A stretch of DNA of 64,000 bases. Source: Carnobacterium iners. Lineage in GTDB: Bacteria; Bacillota; Bacilli; Lactobacillales; Carnobacteriaceae. Location of the stretch: contig NZ_FXBJ01000002.1 of the NCBI RefSeq assembly GCF_900177385.1, forward strand, positions 810,001 to 874,000, read 5' to 3'. Shown piece after piece: positions 44,503-53,339 of the stretch (positions are counted from its first letter, which is position 1; each line of letters opens with the position of its first letter). The notes beneath the pieces were generated by a model. That model worked only from the letters and a program-made list of their open reading frames with translations. It was not told the DNA's origin and ran no database searches. The translations under genes were made by a program, and so were the position numbers.

Positions 44503-45853
44503 GTCAAGAGTTCTGTTATACCTTTTGGTAGTCTCTTTAAGTGGTATTTTAATTGCTAGCATTACTATTTTTTCTGGCGTTGAAAATCAATTCACGGATT
44601 ATGTTACTACAAATAGAGTGAAAAGTATCGAAACGATTAAAGAGGAAGCAATTCAACAATACAATGATACGGGTCAGTTAACTAACGAACAATTGAAAAA
44701 TATGGTGCATCAGCAGGCGATGGCAGAGAGTTTATATTATAAAATTCACACTAATAACGGGGACTTAGTAGTTGATTCAACATCAATGGGATCGATGATG
44801 AAAATGATGAATGGGCATCAATCTTCACTAAATTCCAACGAGTACCAATCAGAGTCTTATCCATTAAAGAGTGGAAATAAAGTCATTGGAAACCTAACTG
44901 TTTACTATTCAGGGCAATTAATTGGTGATGAATTTGCCTTTTTGAAATCAATTAAACGCAACATCATACTTGCCGTATTGTTTACGGTTATTTTATCAAT
45001 AGTAGCTAGTTTGTTATTTTCAAAACGCTTAACGTCAGGAGTTGATAAACTCGTAATAGGAGTTGCAGAGTTACGTAATCATCAATGGAAAACTCAAATC
45101 CCACTTAACGATTTGACAGGAGAGATGAAGCCATTAGGTGAGTCATTTAATCAGCTTGCAGATTCCTTAGTAAAAGAAGAGATATTAAGAAAACAGTTTA
45201 CAGCTGATTTTGCACATGAGCTTAGAACGCCACTTGCAACTTTAAGAAGTCAGATTGAGGCTTTTCAAGATGGCATATGGGAACCTAATGAAATGAGACT
45301 AGAACAATTTCATGCAGAACTCATGCGTCTAGTTAGATTAGTAAATGATTTAGAAAAACTAATTGCAGCCGAAAATCCTCAAATCAAATTAAATAAAAAA
45401 AAATTAGAAACAGGGGAAATATTGTCTTTTGTAGAAGATCAGTTTAGTCCGTTATTTATTGAAAAAGGTGTAGCGTTAGAGATACAAGGTAAAAAAGAAT
45501 CTCCATGGTTTTTAGGTGATCAGGATAAAATCATCCAGATTTTAATAAACGTTGTGAACAATGCTTTACAATATACACCAGCAGGAAGCAAAGTTTCTAT
45601 TTGTGTAGAAGAGAAAGATAATCAAATTATTTTTATCGTAAAAGACGAAGGTGTAGGAATAAGCGAAGATGATCTGCCTTTATTGTTTCAAAGATTTTAC
45701 AGAGGCGATAAATCACGTGATAGAAAAACAGGTGGTGTTGGAATAGGATTATCTATTGTAAAAGCATTTGTAGAAGCACATCGAGGAGAAATAAAAATCC
45801 GGAGTCAATTAAATGTTGGGACAATAATAGAATTATACTTCCCTAAAAAGTAG
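44486..45853 (+). CDS. sensor histidine kinase with Met/His-rich sensor loop
   Basis: About 455 residues. Two membrane helices (about 8-30 and 160-178) flank an extracellular domain. The phospho-acceptor is His244 in FAHELRTPLATL; the N box is ILINVVNNALQY, and the G boxes are KDEGVGISEDDLPLLFQRFY and GVGIGLSIVKAFV. The extracellular part contains MGSMMKMMNGHQSS (about residues 101-114), the sort of Met/His cluster that can bind Cu(I) or Ag(I). Copper sensing is inference supported by the SHOCT neighbours. Start ATG 44486 has GGAGG upstream. Confidence 0.93.
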   Translation: MNLTLRSRVLLYLLVVSLSGILIASITIFSGVENQFTDYVTTNRVKSIETIKEEAIQQYNDTGQLTNEQLKNMVHQQAMAESLYYKIHTNNGDLVVDSTSMGSMMKMMNGHQSSLNSNEYQSESYPLKSGNKVIGNLTVYYSGQLIGDEFAFLKSIKRNIILAVLFTVILSIVASLLFSKRLTSGVDKLVIGVAELRNHQWKTQIPLNDLTGEMKPLGESFNQLADSLVKEEILRKQFTADFAHELRTPLATLRSQIEAFQDGIWEPNEMRLEQFHAELMRLVRLVNDLEKLIAAENPQIKLNKKKLETGEILSFVEDQFSPLFIEKGVALEIQGKKESPWFLGDQDKIIQILINVVNNALQYTPAGSKVSICVEEKDNQIIFIVKDEGVGISEDDLPLLFQRFYRGDKSRDRKTGGVGIGLSIVKAFVEAHRGEIKIRSQLNVGTIIELYFPKK

Positions 45854-45921
45854 AAATAAAGCGACTAAACTAACTTTATTTTAATGCGGCTATTTTATAA
45901 GCTTACTCACAAAGATTAAGT

Positions 45922-45960
45922 TAGCAACTTGTCCTTAGCGGGGATTAGGTTGCTTTTTAA
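45922..45960 (+). terminator. terminator after the histidine kinase gene
   Basis: AGCAAC / GTTGCT stem with an inner TCC/GGGA pairing, followed by TTTTT. Confidence 0.7.
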
Positions 45961-46169
45961 TGTATCAATATGAATAAAGGGGGATAGTAAAATAGAAGTT
46001 CTAGATGATAAAGTATGGAAATCGACAAGTAATCGTTAGGTTGGTGCTATCCACACAAATTCCCCATAGCTTGCCCATACCATCTCCATGAGTAAGATGT
46101 AGTATTAAGAATAACAACAGACGGCAAACTAGACCAAAATTAATAGATGAATTAGGAGGTGAATGAGTT
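45960..46169. other. short gap before the SHOCT gene
   Basis: No coding frame of use; probably the promoter of the SHOCT / Met-rich / SHOCT group. Confidence 0.4.
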
Positions 46170-46340
46170 ATGATGCTATTACCATTTGTACTCATTGGAT
46201 ATTTAGTTTATGTAGGAATAAACCGTAAGCATTCAGTTGAGCATTCAAAACCATTAGAGATAGCGAAGGTTAGACTTGCAAAAGGTGAACTATCCTTTGA
46301 AGAGTTCGAACAAATCAAGAAAAATATACTAGAAGAATAA
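46170..46340 (+). CDS. small SHOCT-domain membrane protein, 56 aa
   Basis: Starts MMLLPFVLIGYLVYVGI (one helix), then HSVEHSKP and a SHOCT motif, RLAKGELSFEEFEQIKKNI. AGGAGGTGAA lies about 9 nt before the first of two ATG codons. Companion of the copper-type two-component system; similar in form to the proteins at 2525 and 46768. Confidence 0.75.
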   Translation: MMLLPFVLIGYLVYVGINRKHSVEHSKPLEIAKVRLAKGELSFEEFEQIKKNILEE

Positions 46341-46382
46341 CGGCTATTGCATAAAAAACAATTAAAAGGAGATTGAATCAAT

Positions 46383-46766
46383 ATGACTATAATTAATGGA
46401 CTGTTAGTTGCAACTATGGCTCTTGTAAGTGGAATCGGATTATCTTTTCATTCGGGGATGGAGACATTGAATCAAAAACCGATCAATCAAGAGCAAGAAA
46501 TTAGAGGTAACAATGCGACCACTATGATGGAAACAAATGATTTAGAACGGATGGAAATAGTTATGGAAAATGAGGGCATTAAATTCAACGAGATGCAGAA
46601 GTTCATGGAAGAAGATAACTCAAATTTTGAACAGATCAAATCGTATATGAATGAAATGCACGCCAACTTAACAAATTCAGAACGGAAAGAATTTTACAAG
46701 GGAATGCATGAAACAGATGATTTATCTCGAAATAGTCATTTTAGGATGAGAGAAGGGAGAAATTAA
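46383..46766 (+). CDS. secreted Met/Glu-rich protein, 127 aa
   Basis: A signal-like N-terminus (INGLLVATMALVSGIGLSF) is followed by a mature part rich in Met, Glu, Asn and His (SGMETLN, ATTMMETND, MENEGIKFNEMQKFMEEDN, YMNEMHANL, GMHETDD). I do not recognise a named family; the pattern suggests an extracytoplasmic helical metal-binding protein. Ends 1 bp before the next SHOCT gene. Confidence 0.7.
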   Translation: MTIINGLLVATMALVSGIGLSFHSGMETLNQKPINQEQEIRGNNATTMMETNDLERMEIVMENEGIKFNEMQKFMEEDNSNFEQIKSYMNEMHANLTNSERKEFYKGMHETDDLSRNSHFRMREGRN

Positions 46767-46767
46767 G

Positions 46768-47061
46768 ATGATGAACGGAGGGCACATGGGGAACTTTTCG
46801 TACGGTAGATATGGCGGGCTACAACAAGAATTTCATTCGCTTAATACGATGTTTGGTAATAATCTCAAACAGGTGATTATTGTTGGACTTATTGTATTAG
46901 TCATTTATCTATTTTTTAAGAGGCAAAAAAGACAAGGATCAGAACAAACTAAAGAGACGTCTGCAGTTACTACGGCTAAAGAAGCAGCGAAACTACGTTA
47001 TGCTTGTGGCGAAATTACCTATGAAGAATTTCAGTCTATATTGAAGGCAATAGAAGTATAA
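46768..47061 (+). CDS. SHOCT-domain membrane protein with Met/His N-terminus
   Basis: 97 residues: MMNGGHMGNFSYGRYGG outside, one helix (VIIVGLIVLVIYLFF), a linker, and a C-terminal SHOCT motif (AKLRYACGEITYEEFQSIL). The MxxGHM start could bind copper. Third SHOCT protein in the window and second in this unit. Confidence 0.78.
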   Translation: MMNGGHMGNFSYGRYGGLQQEFHSLNTMFGNNLKQVIIVGLIVLVIYLFFKRQKRQGSEQTKETSAVTTAKEAAKLRYACGEITYEEFQSILKAIEV

Positions 47062-47153
47062 TGAGATAAAGAAGAGGCAGTGAAAAGTATTCCTTAACTA
47101 GTTGGTGCTTCGTTTTATGTATACTATACCTTTTGATAAAGGGGGAAATCTAA

Positions 47154-47780
47154 ATGAGCAATGAAACTAAAAAAATTAAAAATCGTTACAATTGTATTTC
47201 TAAAATTTACGATGTTTTAGAAGGACCGATGGAAGCTATGACAAAAAGTGCCTGGAATGAAAAATTAATTGATGCCATTGAAGGAAAGAAAGTTTTAGAA
47301 GTCGGAGTTGGTACCGGGAAAAACTTGCTTTTTTATCCAGATAACGTGGAAATAATTGGGATAGATTTTAGTGAACAGATGTTAAAAAAAGCCATTCAAA
47401 AGACAAAAGGAAAAGAAACAATCACATTAATTGAAATGGATGCTCAAAAAATGAGCTTTGCTGATGACACATTTGATACAGTTGTGACTTCTTGTGTATT
47501 TTGCTCAGTACCGGATCCTGTAGAAGGACTCAAAGAAATAAGAAGAGTCTGTAAACCCAACGGAAAAATTGTGATGCTAGAGCATATGAGAAGCCAACAT
47601 CGTCTAGTTGGTAAAGTTATGGATGCGGTAAATTTTATTCCCTTACATACTTGGGGAGCCAATATTAATAGAAAGACACTTGAAAATATAGTGAAAGCTG
47701 GATTTAAAGAAGAGCAAATAGAGACTCAAGATTTATGGAGCGATATTGTAAAGTTAATAGAAATAAGAAATAAGAAATAA
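47154..47780 (+). CDS. class I SAM-dependent methyltransferase
   Basis: 208 residues. SAM motif I is VLEVGVGTGKNLLFYP, then IIGIDFSEQMLKKA, DTFDTVVTSCVFCSVPDP and KIVMLEHMRS. It resembles the UbiE/PmtA-like methyltransferases often found within copper and mercury islands of Gram-positives. The methyl acceptor is unknown. Ribosome site AAAGGGGG. Confidence 0.88.
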   Translation: MSNETKKIKNRYNCISKIYDVLEGPMEAMTKSAWNEKLIDAIEGKKVLEVGVGTGKNLLFYPDNVEIIGIDFSEQMLKKAIQKTKGKETITLIEMDAQKMSFADDTFDTVVTSCVFCSVPDPVEGLKEIRRVCKPNGKIVMLEHMRSQHRLVGKVMDAVNFIPLHTWGANINRKTLENIVKAGFKEEQIETQDLWSDIVKLIEIRNKK

Positions 47781-48211
47781 GAAATAAAAAGTAACTATGT
47801 AGAGTTTATTGTGAAATTACTGGATATATAACTTAAAAATGAATGGCGGACTAAAGTTAGTTTAAATTATGATATTAGATACAAGAAAATAGAAAATAGA
47901 TTAAATAAGAATACGTAATAGCAAAAAAATAGAAAAAATCTAAAATAGTTTATTAATCCCATTGAAGTTCAGCAGATATCCTACGTCCGAAAATGAATGC
48001 GAAGAGATATAAACCTAGATGATTCATATAATACTAGTGAATGATTATAACGAATAGATTGCTTTGTATCTTCTTGGGATATAGTTAAATTTTATTAAAA
48101 AATGAATGAGAATTTATTTAAATAGGCGTGATTTGTGAAAAAATATGCATTGCCAATCCAGCAGGAGTATGCCATTATGTAACTAACAATAGTCATTGGA
48201 GGAAATAACGC
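47781..48211. other. gene-free AT-rich stretch
   Basis: Nothing recognised; short repeats of AAGAAATAA after the methyltransferase gene, and the ribosome site of the YjdM gene at the right end. Confidence 0.4.
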
Positions 48212-48553
48212 ATGTCTAACTTACCAAATTGTCCAAAATGTCATTCAGAATATACTTATGAAGATGGCAGCCTGTTCGTTTGCCCAGAATGTGGTCATGA
48301 ATGGGGAATCGATTCAATTATTGAAACAGATAAAAGCAAAAAAGAGTTCAAAGATGCACATGGAAATAAATTAAACGATGGAGATTCAGTGATTGTTATT
48401 AAAAATCTAAAGGTAAAAGGGACTTCCCTTGTTGTAAAAAAAGGAACTAAAGTAAAAAATATTCATTTGGTTGACGGTGACCACGATATTGATTGTAAAA
48501 TCGAAGGTATTGGTGCTATGCAATTAAAAACAGAATTCGTAAAAAAAGCTTAG
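48212..48553 (+). CDS. yjdM: YjdM/PhnA-type zinc-ribbon protein
   Basis: 113 residues. N-terminal zinc ribbon with Cys pairs (CPKC and CPEC) followed by a beta-rich domain with [15 protein letters not shown] and [14 protein letters not shown]. This is the PhnA/YjdM family, historically tied to phosphonate use but of uncertain function. Ribosome site TGGAGG. A terminator follows. Confidence 0.9.
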   Translation: MSNLPNCPKCHSEYTYEDGSLFVCPECGHEWGIDSIIETDKSKKEFKDAHGNKLNDGDSVIVIKNLKVKGTSLVVKKGTKVKNIHLVDGDHDIDCKIEGIGAMQLKTEFVKKA

Positions 48554-48576
48554 TGTCCGTGAAGCAAAATAAACTA

Positions 48577-48613
48577 AGGCCGTTTTACTTAACTTAAATG
48601 GCTTTTTTTTAAA
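48577..48613 (+). terminator. terminator after yjdM
   Basis: AAGGCCGTTT / AAATGGCTT imperfect stem followed by eight T. Confidence 0.65.
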
Positions 48614-48685
48614 AAAATTTAATAAGGATTTTAAAATACTAGTGATTTTTTTGTAATATGAGAAAAATTTCTTTTTACTTTAACT

Positions 48686-50063
48686 CACTAATGTTGCGTA
48701 AACATCGTTTGATTGACCTAATTTCTTATTTTTCTGGATAAAGGCAAAAAAGGGAGTGCTTACGCAAAAGATGATTATTTCCAGAAAATTTTGCTTGTTC
48801 AACGGATTCTATTGCTGACTGACACCCTTACTTCAAGGATCTAAGTCGGTATCAAAAGGGTAAACCATTCTTCTGCTGGTTGGAATAACAAATCACGAAA
48901 AAGTCGTTTGATTTGAAAAATAGACTGTTTACTTTTTGTTTTTAACTTAATTAAATAGGTTAATAAACTGGCAATCATGGCTAAAATTAATTGACAACAT
49001 CTTTTTCACTTCTCGAAAAAAACTTTTTGATGGTCATATGTTGCTTAATAGGCTTGAAGAACAGCTCTATTTGCCAACGTGTTTGATACATTTCTGCACT
49101 GTCAGTAGAGGAGCAGTCAAAACGATTTGTAATAAATTGAAGCGTTCTTCCATTTTCATCTTGAACGGTTACTAAACGAAATCTGGACGTTAGAGAGTTC
49201 TGAGCACCTAATGCGACCATTTGGTCGCTGAGAATAGACTCGCTTTTGCAAGCTACTACTGTTTCTAAAATACGAACTTGTGTATTCTTTTTGATACTTG
49301 CCACAAAGAAGTAGCCCTGCCAGTGCATCGTGTCTAACCGTTTAAAATCAAGGTATCCACGATTAAATACATCAGTCGCTTCAGGTTGATTAGCCAATAC
49401 TTCTAATTGATTTGTATCGTGTTCGACGTCGTTAGTCAGCGTAAACTCATCTGGATAAAGATGCTTATTGTCCATAACAGAGTTTTAAGTGAAGCTTAAC
49501 TCCTGATTTTGTTTTACGAAAATCAGCCCATTGATAAAGGTTTTGGTTAAGTGAAAACGTCGAAGAATCAATTAGGTAGAGACTATTTCGTTTCGTTACG
49601 GGCCTTTTATTTTTAGCCTGACTAACTAGCTGACTAAAAATGGCTAAAAGAATCTCTGAATCTATTTTTGAGAGAGTTCTAGAGAGCTGAGAATAACTGA
49701 TACTAGTCATACCCATTTCTTTTTGAAGTTCTTTCGAAACAAAAGCCGCATCCATCTCTCTAAGACTTTCTTTTTCGTCATTGATTCCATGAAGAAAAAG
49801 TTGAAGAGCTTGGAAGAAACTAAGTTTCTTATGGTATTTATCAAAGTCAACAATCTTTTTTTGAATAGGGCTTGGTAAAAGATTTAGCTTAATGGAAGAA
49901 AACCATTTATTAAAAGCAGAATTTGTTTTATACTTATCCATGTGTTGGGTCCTTTTTATTGGTCTTGGATGAGTCATCTGAGTTCAGTATAAAGGACTTT
50001 TTTGCATATTGGAATAATATAAACAAATTTGTGAAACACATAATGTTTCATGCAACACTAGTG
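48686..50063 (-). mobile_element. full-length but inactive IS4-family element, copy 2
   Basis: The left end CACTAATGTTGC and the right end GCAACACTAGTG are near-perfect inverted repeats, defining about 1378 bp. The body carries one IS4-family transposase gene on the reverse strand. I see no clear target duplication. The right 600 bp are nearly identical to copy 1 at 41.99-42.60 kb. Confidence 0.85.
48841..49977 (-). pseudogene. frameshifted IS4-family transposase
   Basis: The N-terminal part (MTHPRPIKRTQHMDKYK to LHLKLCYGQ, 49977-49465) and the middle part (MDNKHLYPDEFTL to SEKDVVN, 49475-48987) lie in different frames that need to be joined at LKLCY/MDNKH. A second shift near 48987 separates the C-terminus ending EEWFTLLIPT. 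DDE-type residues are present in both pieces (LIDSSTF, FDRGYLD-like FNRGYLD, YQTRWQIELFFK). Two frameshifts make it inactive. Confidence 0.85.
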
Positions 50064-50163
50064 ATGATACATGAAACGTTATAGAATCAAGTATCTGAAA
50101 TCCTTTAATAAGAGATTCTTTTTTGTCTAAAATATTTAGTGTATTTATTTTGTTAATTTAATA

Positions 50164-50211
50164 AACGATGGGGATGTACAGGGAGTCCTCCTGATCGTGT
50201 TACTTTTTTTA
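50164..50211 (+). terminator. terminator-like hairpin
   Basis: ACGAT / ATCGT outer pairs and CAGG / CCTG inner pairs, followed by seven T. The gene it would terminate is not visible. Confidence 0.35.
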
Positions 50212-50506
50212 CGTTTATGGAGATAAATTTACTAAGTCCAATACATGAAATTAGAAAAAAATGGCCGTAAAGAAAGAATAATTTTAAAGAGGTTTTCTTT
50301 CTTTACTAGCCTTGCAGCCTTGAAAAAATGTCAAGAGATACCGTATTTATTTTTTAGAAGGTATTTAAAAATAAAAAAGCAGAAAAGATAAGAAAATCTA
50401 ATAACTTAAATGGATTTTGTAATCCGAATTATAAAAAATAGTATTTCTGCACTTTAAAAGAAAAGTAGGACGGTAATGAAATCTGTGTTTTTATTATTAA
50501 TATTGT

Positions 50507-50521
50507 TACACTAGTAGTGTA
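50507..50521. promoter_or_regulatory. 15-bp palindrome before the small gene
   Basis: TACACTA G TAGTGTA, perfect 7-nt arms, about 40 bp before the small gene start. Candidate operator; regulator unknown. Confidence 0.4.
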
Positions 50522-50560
50522 GAAGAATCTTACTGTCCACTAGGAAGAGGTGTTCAGGAA

Positions 50561-50761
50561 ATGAAAGATAACTTTCAAGAATATAAAGCTGATTTTTCAG
50601 CTATCATGGAATCTAAAAAAATGTCTGAGTACCAGAAGTTATATTTACTTGAAGGTCTGTTAAAAGATACAAAGTATATTTTTCAATATACGGTTAAGAC
50701 TAAGAATTGCAGTGATAAAAAGCTGTTTTACAGGATAGATCGTTACCCGCTAATGGGTTAG
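50561..50761 (+). CDS. hypothetical protein, 66 aa
   Basis: ATG with GAAGAGGTG about 9 nt upstream. Charged helical sequence (NFQEYKADFSAIMESKK, YLLEGLLKDTKYIFQYTVK). The last residues look out of frame, and another frame continues with SLSKNPSTDEDYRKENRR, so it may be frameshifted. Family not recognised. Confidence 0.35.
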   Translation: MKDNFQEYKADFSAIMESKKMSEYQKLYLLEGLLKDTKYIFQYTVKTKNCSDKKLFYRIDRYPLMG

Positions 50762-51678
50762 TTCCGGAAAGCTTATCTAAGAATCCATCAACTGACGAAG
50801 ATTACCGTAAAGAAAATAGAAGGTAAATAATAAACAGGTATGAAATCAAAGATATTGGGACAGAATTACCTGTGAATAAAAAAAGAAACCTTTATTCCCA
50901 GACGTATGTGGATAATACTTCTTTTTTCATGATAAAATAAAATAAACAAAAAGGATACCATTTATTTTATTTTGGTTACTGTAACAAAATCTATACATAA
51001 ATTTTTTCTTTCCGCATATTTTTATCGTAATGAATTAAGTCATAAGAGTCTTCTTCGTTATTCAGAATTTTCTGTTTTTTGAAACATTAAAATATTATCT
51101 GTTTAGAGTGTACCTAAAATCGACATAACAGATTGATTGATTTTTCAACGTTTGTATTGTTGATTATAAGAATCTAATAAATGGATCAGGTATAAGAGAA
51201 AAAATGAAGGGAGGTAATGTATATGTATCGACTATGATCAAAAACTAGACCGACAACTTGAATGGATTATCTACACTAAATTATACAACATTTATATGGT
51301 CTGCAATCGGAAGTTCAACGGAATTTTGTATCCAAGGGTTCTGTGAATCTTAAATTAATTGAAACAGTTGATATCATCATGAAGTTCTACTGTCAGGTGA
51401 TCAAGACTCATAAAGTATTTTTGATAAATGAATGCTATCTGGATTATTTTAAAGGTATCTTCCAAATAACTTTACAAGACCGTAATTTTATTCTCCAACT
51501 TCTTCAACTATTAAAATTATGCATATAATAATTTGAAAATAGGAAGAGATCAATTTATTTTTAAGAATAAATTGATCTCCCTATTAAGTGAAGTTATGTT
51601 CTTTGATTGTAAATCGATGATTTTCTCTACTTTACCTAAGTCATTACCGATGTAAAAGCGGGTGACTTTGTTAACCGG
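50762..51678. other. eroded region with serine recombinase relic
   Basis: Near 51222-51262 the DNA spells, across one frame, YVSTYDQKLDRQLEW-like text, matching the resolvase N-terminus (ARVSTxDQNLDRQLE). Nothing else supported; a 61-codon frame at 51343 has no ribosome site. Confidence 0.45.
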
Positions 51679-52956
51679 TTACTTTACGTATTTTTTCGTT
51701 TGTACACGAGGTCTTTGTGCGGATTTTTGACCGCCTCTTCGACCTTGCTTCTTTTTTGATTGCGTTCCATTATTGCGCGTGGAAACTGTTTTTTTCGCCT
51801 TCTGTGAGGGTGCTTGAGTGCCTTCTTTTAACAGATAAGGTTGATCTTTTATGACTGGAACTTTCCTCTGAATAAGTTTTTCAATGTCACGCAACAAGTC
51901 TGATTCTGTTTCATCACAGAAAGAGATGGCTTTTCCGCCTAGCCCTGCACGTCCTGTACGGCCGATACGGTGAATGTAGGTTTCTGGAACTTCAGGCAAG
52001 TCGTATAGGATAACTTGCGAAAGCTCAGGTACATCAATACCACGGGCTGCGATATCTGTCGCAACGAGAACGCTAATTTTCATGGTCTTGAAGTTTTCTA
52101 AAGCTCGCTGACGCGCATTCTGGGACTTGTTGCCGTGAATCGCCTCGGCTGAAAGACCCGCTTGCAGAAGTTTTTTGACGATTTTGTTGGCGCCATGCTT
52201 GGTTCTGGAGAAGACTAGGGAGCGCTCAACCCGCTTATTCTTCAAGAGATAGATAAGTAGGTTAGTTTTGTCGGTCTTGGCTACGGGATAAATGCTTTGG
52301 TTGATAACTTCAACAGTTGATGAAACTGGATTGACTACCACTTTTATCGGGTTTGATAAAATGGTTCCCGCAAGTTTCTCGATTTCATTCGGCATCGTTG
52401 CTGAAAAGAACATGCTTTGACGTTTCTTCGGCAATTCGCGGATAATATGGCGTACATCACGTAGCATCCCCATGTCCAACATCATATCGGCTTCGTCCAA
52501 GACGAAGAAATCAACTTGGTTCAGTTTGACAAATCCTTGTCTGATAAGGTCCAATAGTCTGCCTGGCGTCGCGACTAGGATATCAGTTCCGCGTTTCAGC
52601 TCGGCTGTCTGAGGATTCTGGGAAACGCCGCCAAAAATTACTTGGATATTCAATGGAAGGTATTTAGCGTATGTTTGGAAGCTTTCACTGATTTGTATGG
52701 CAAGTTCACGGGTAGGAGCAAGGATTAAGGCTTTGATGGCACCTTTTCCAACTGTTCTTTCTTCCATAATATTTTGAAGGATGGGTAAGGCAAAGGCAGC
52801 TGTCTTACCAGTACCAGTCTGGGCACAACCCAATAAGTCCTTATTGTTCATCAGATGCGGAATGGCATCCTCTTGGATAGGCGTTGCTTTCCTATAGCCT
52901 GCCTCTTTCAGTGCGTGCAATAGGTGTTGGTTCAAATCTAATTCATTAAATAACAA
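51679..52956 (-). CDS. DEAD-box RNA helicase
   Basis: About 425 residues. Motifs in order: ATPIQEDAI (Q), AQTGTGKT (I), PTRELA (Ia), TPGRLLDL (Ib), DEADMMLD (II), FSATMP (III), SLVFSRTKHGA (IV), VATDIAARGIDVPEL (V), HRIGRTGRAG (VI), then a basic tail (KKKQGRRGGQKSAQRPR) that binds RNA. Acts in RNA unwinding, cold adaptation and ribosome biogenesis. TTG 52956 is preferred over ATG 52983 because GAGGGAG lies 6 nt upstream. The gene is visibly richer in G+C than its neighbours, suggesting transfer from another source. Confidence 0.93.
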   Translation of the reverse strand: MLFNELDLNQHLLHALKEAGYRKATPIQEDAIPHLMNNKDLLGCAQTGTGKTAAFALPILQNIMEERTVGKGAIKALILAPTRELAIQISESFQTYAKYLPLNIQVIFGGVSQNPQTAELKRGTDILVATPGRLLDLIRQGFVKLNQVDFFVLDEADMMLDMGMLRDVRHIIRELPKKRQSMFFSATMPNEIEKLAGTILSNPIKVVVNPVSSTVEVINQSIYPVAKTDKTNLLIYLLKNKRVERSLVFSRTKHGANKIVKKLLQAGLSAEAIHGNKSQNARQRALENFKTMKISVLVATDIAARGIDVPELSQVILYDLPEVPETYIHRIGRTGRAGLGGKAISFCDETESDLLRDIEKLIQRKVPVIKDQPYLLKEGTQAPSQKAKKTVSTRNNGTQSKKKQGRRGGQKSAQRPRVQTKKYVK

Positions 52957-53339
52957 GTGGTTCTCCCTCGGCATGTTATACATGCATTTGATTTTTGTGA
53001 ATGTGTTTCGGATTAGGTTGGTTTAGCATACAAGAGTCTGATAATCTTTCAAAAATCGACCTGCTCTGAACAGGTATATAGTTTTTCTGAGAAATAGCAT
53101 GACTGGTCTATTGTATCAGAAATGGAAGTTAGAGTCATATTATTTTATTTTTGAGAAAGAATATGAGATATCCGATATATACAAGTCCTGAATAATTCAT
53201 AGATTTTTTCAAAAGCTACTTAATGTGTGTTGCAGCGCCAATTTTTATTTGATTTTCTTGCACCCTTTGAGTGTGAAAAAAGAACCCCAATCTATTATGG
53301 TTAAAGCGCCTAAACTAAACCATGAAAGGGGTTCTCTCA
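52957..53339. other. leader of the helicase gene and flank of the IS1380 relic
   Basis: Contains the hairpin at 53051-53075 and, near 53184-53215, a sequence also found near 22256-22285. Confidence 0.5.
53051..53075 (-). terminator. hairpin with T-run in the helicase leader
   Basis: On the reverse strand ACCTG TTCAGAG CAGGT is followed by CGATTTTT, about 95 nt before the helicase start. It could be an attenuator, as in other stress-controlled helicase leaders, or the end of an older transcript. Confidence 0.45.

Larger units (their letters stand above)
50064..50560. other. intergenic region with several hairpins
   Basis: Holds a GC-richer hairpin with T-run (50164-50211), an inverted repeat GTAAAGAAAG / CTTTCTTTAC (50267-50306) and the palindrome at 50507-50521. 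No coding frame. Confidence 0.5.

Noticed and set aside
51343-51528. 61-aa ORF
   Set aside because: No ribosome site and no homology that I can see; probably chance frame in AT-rich DNA.
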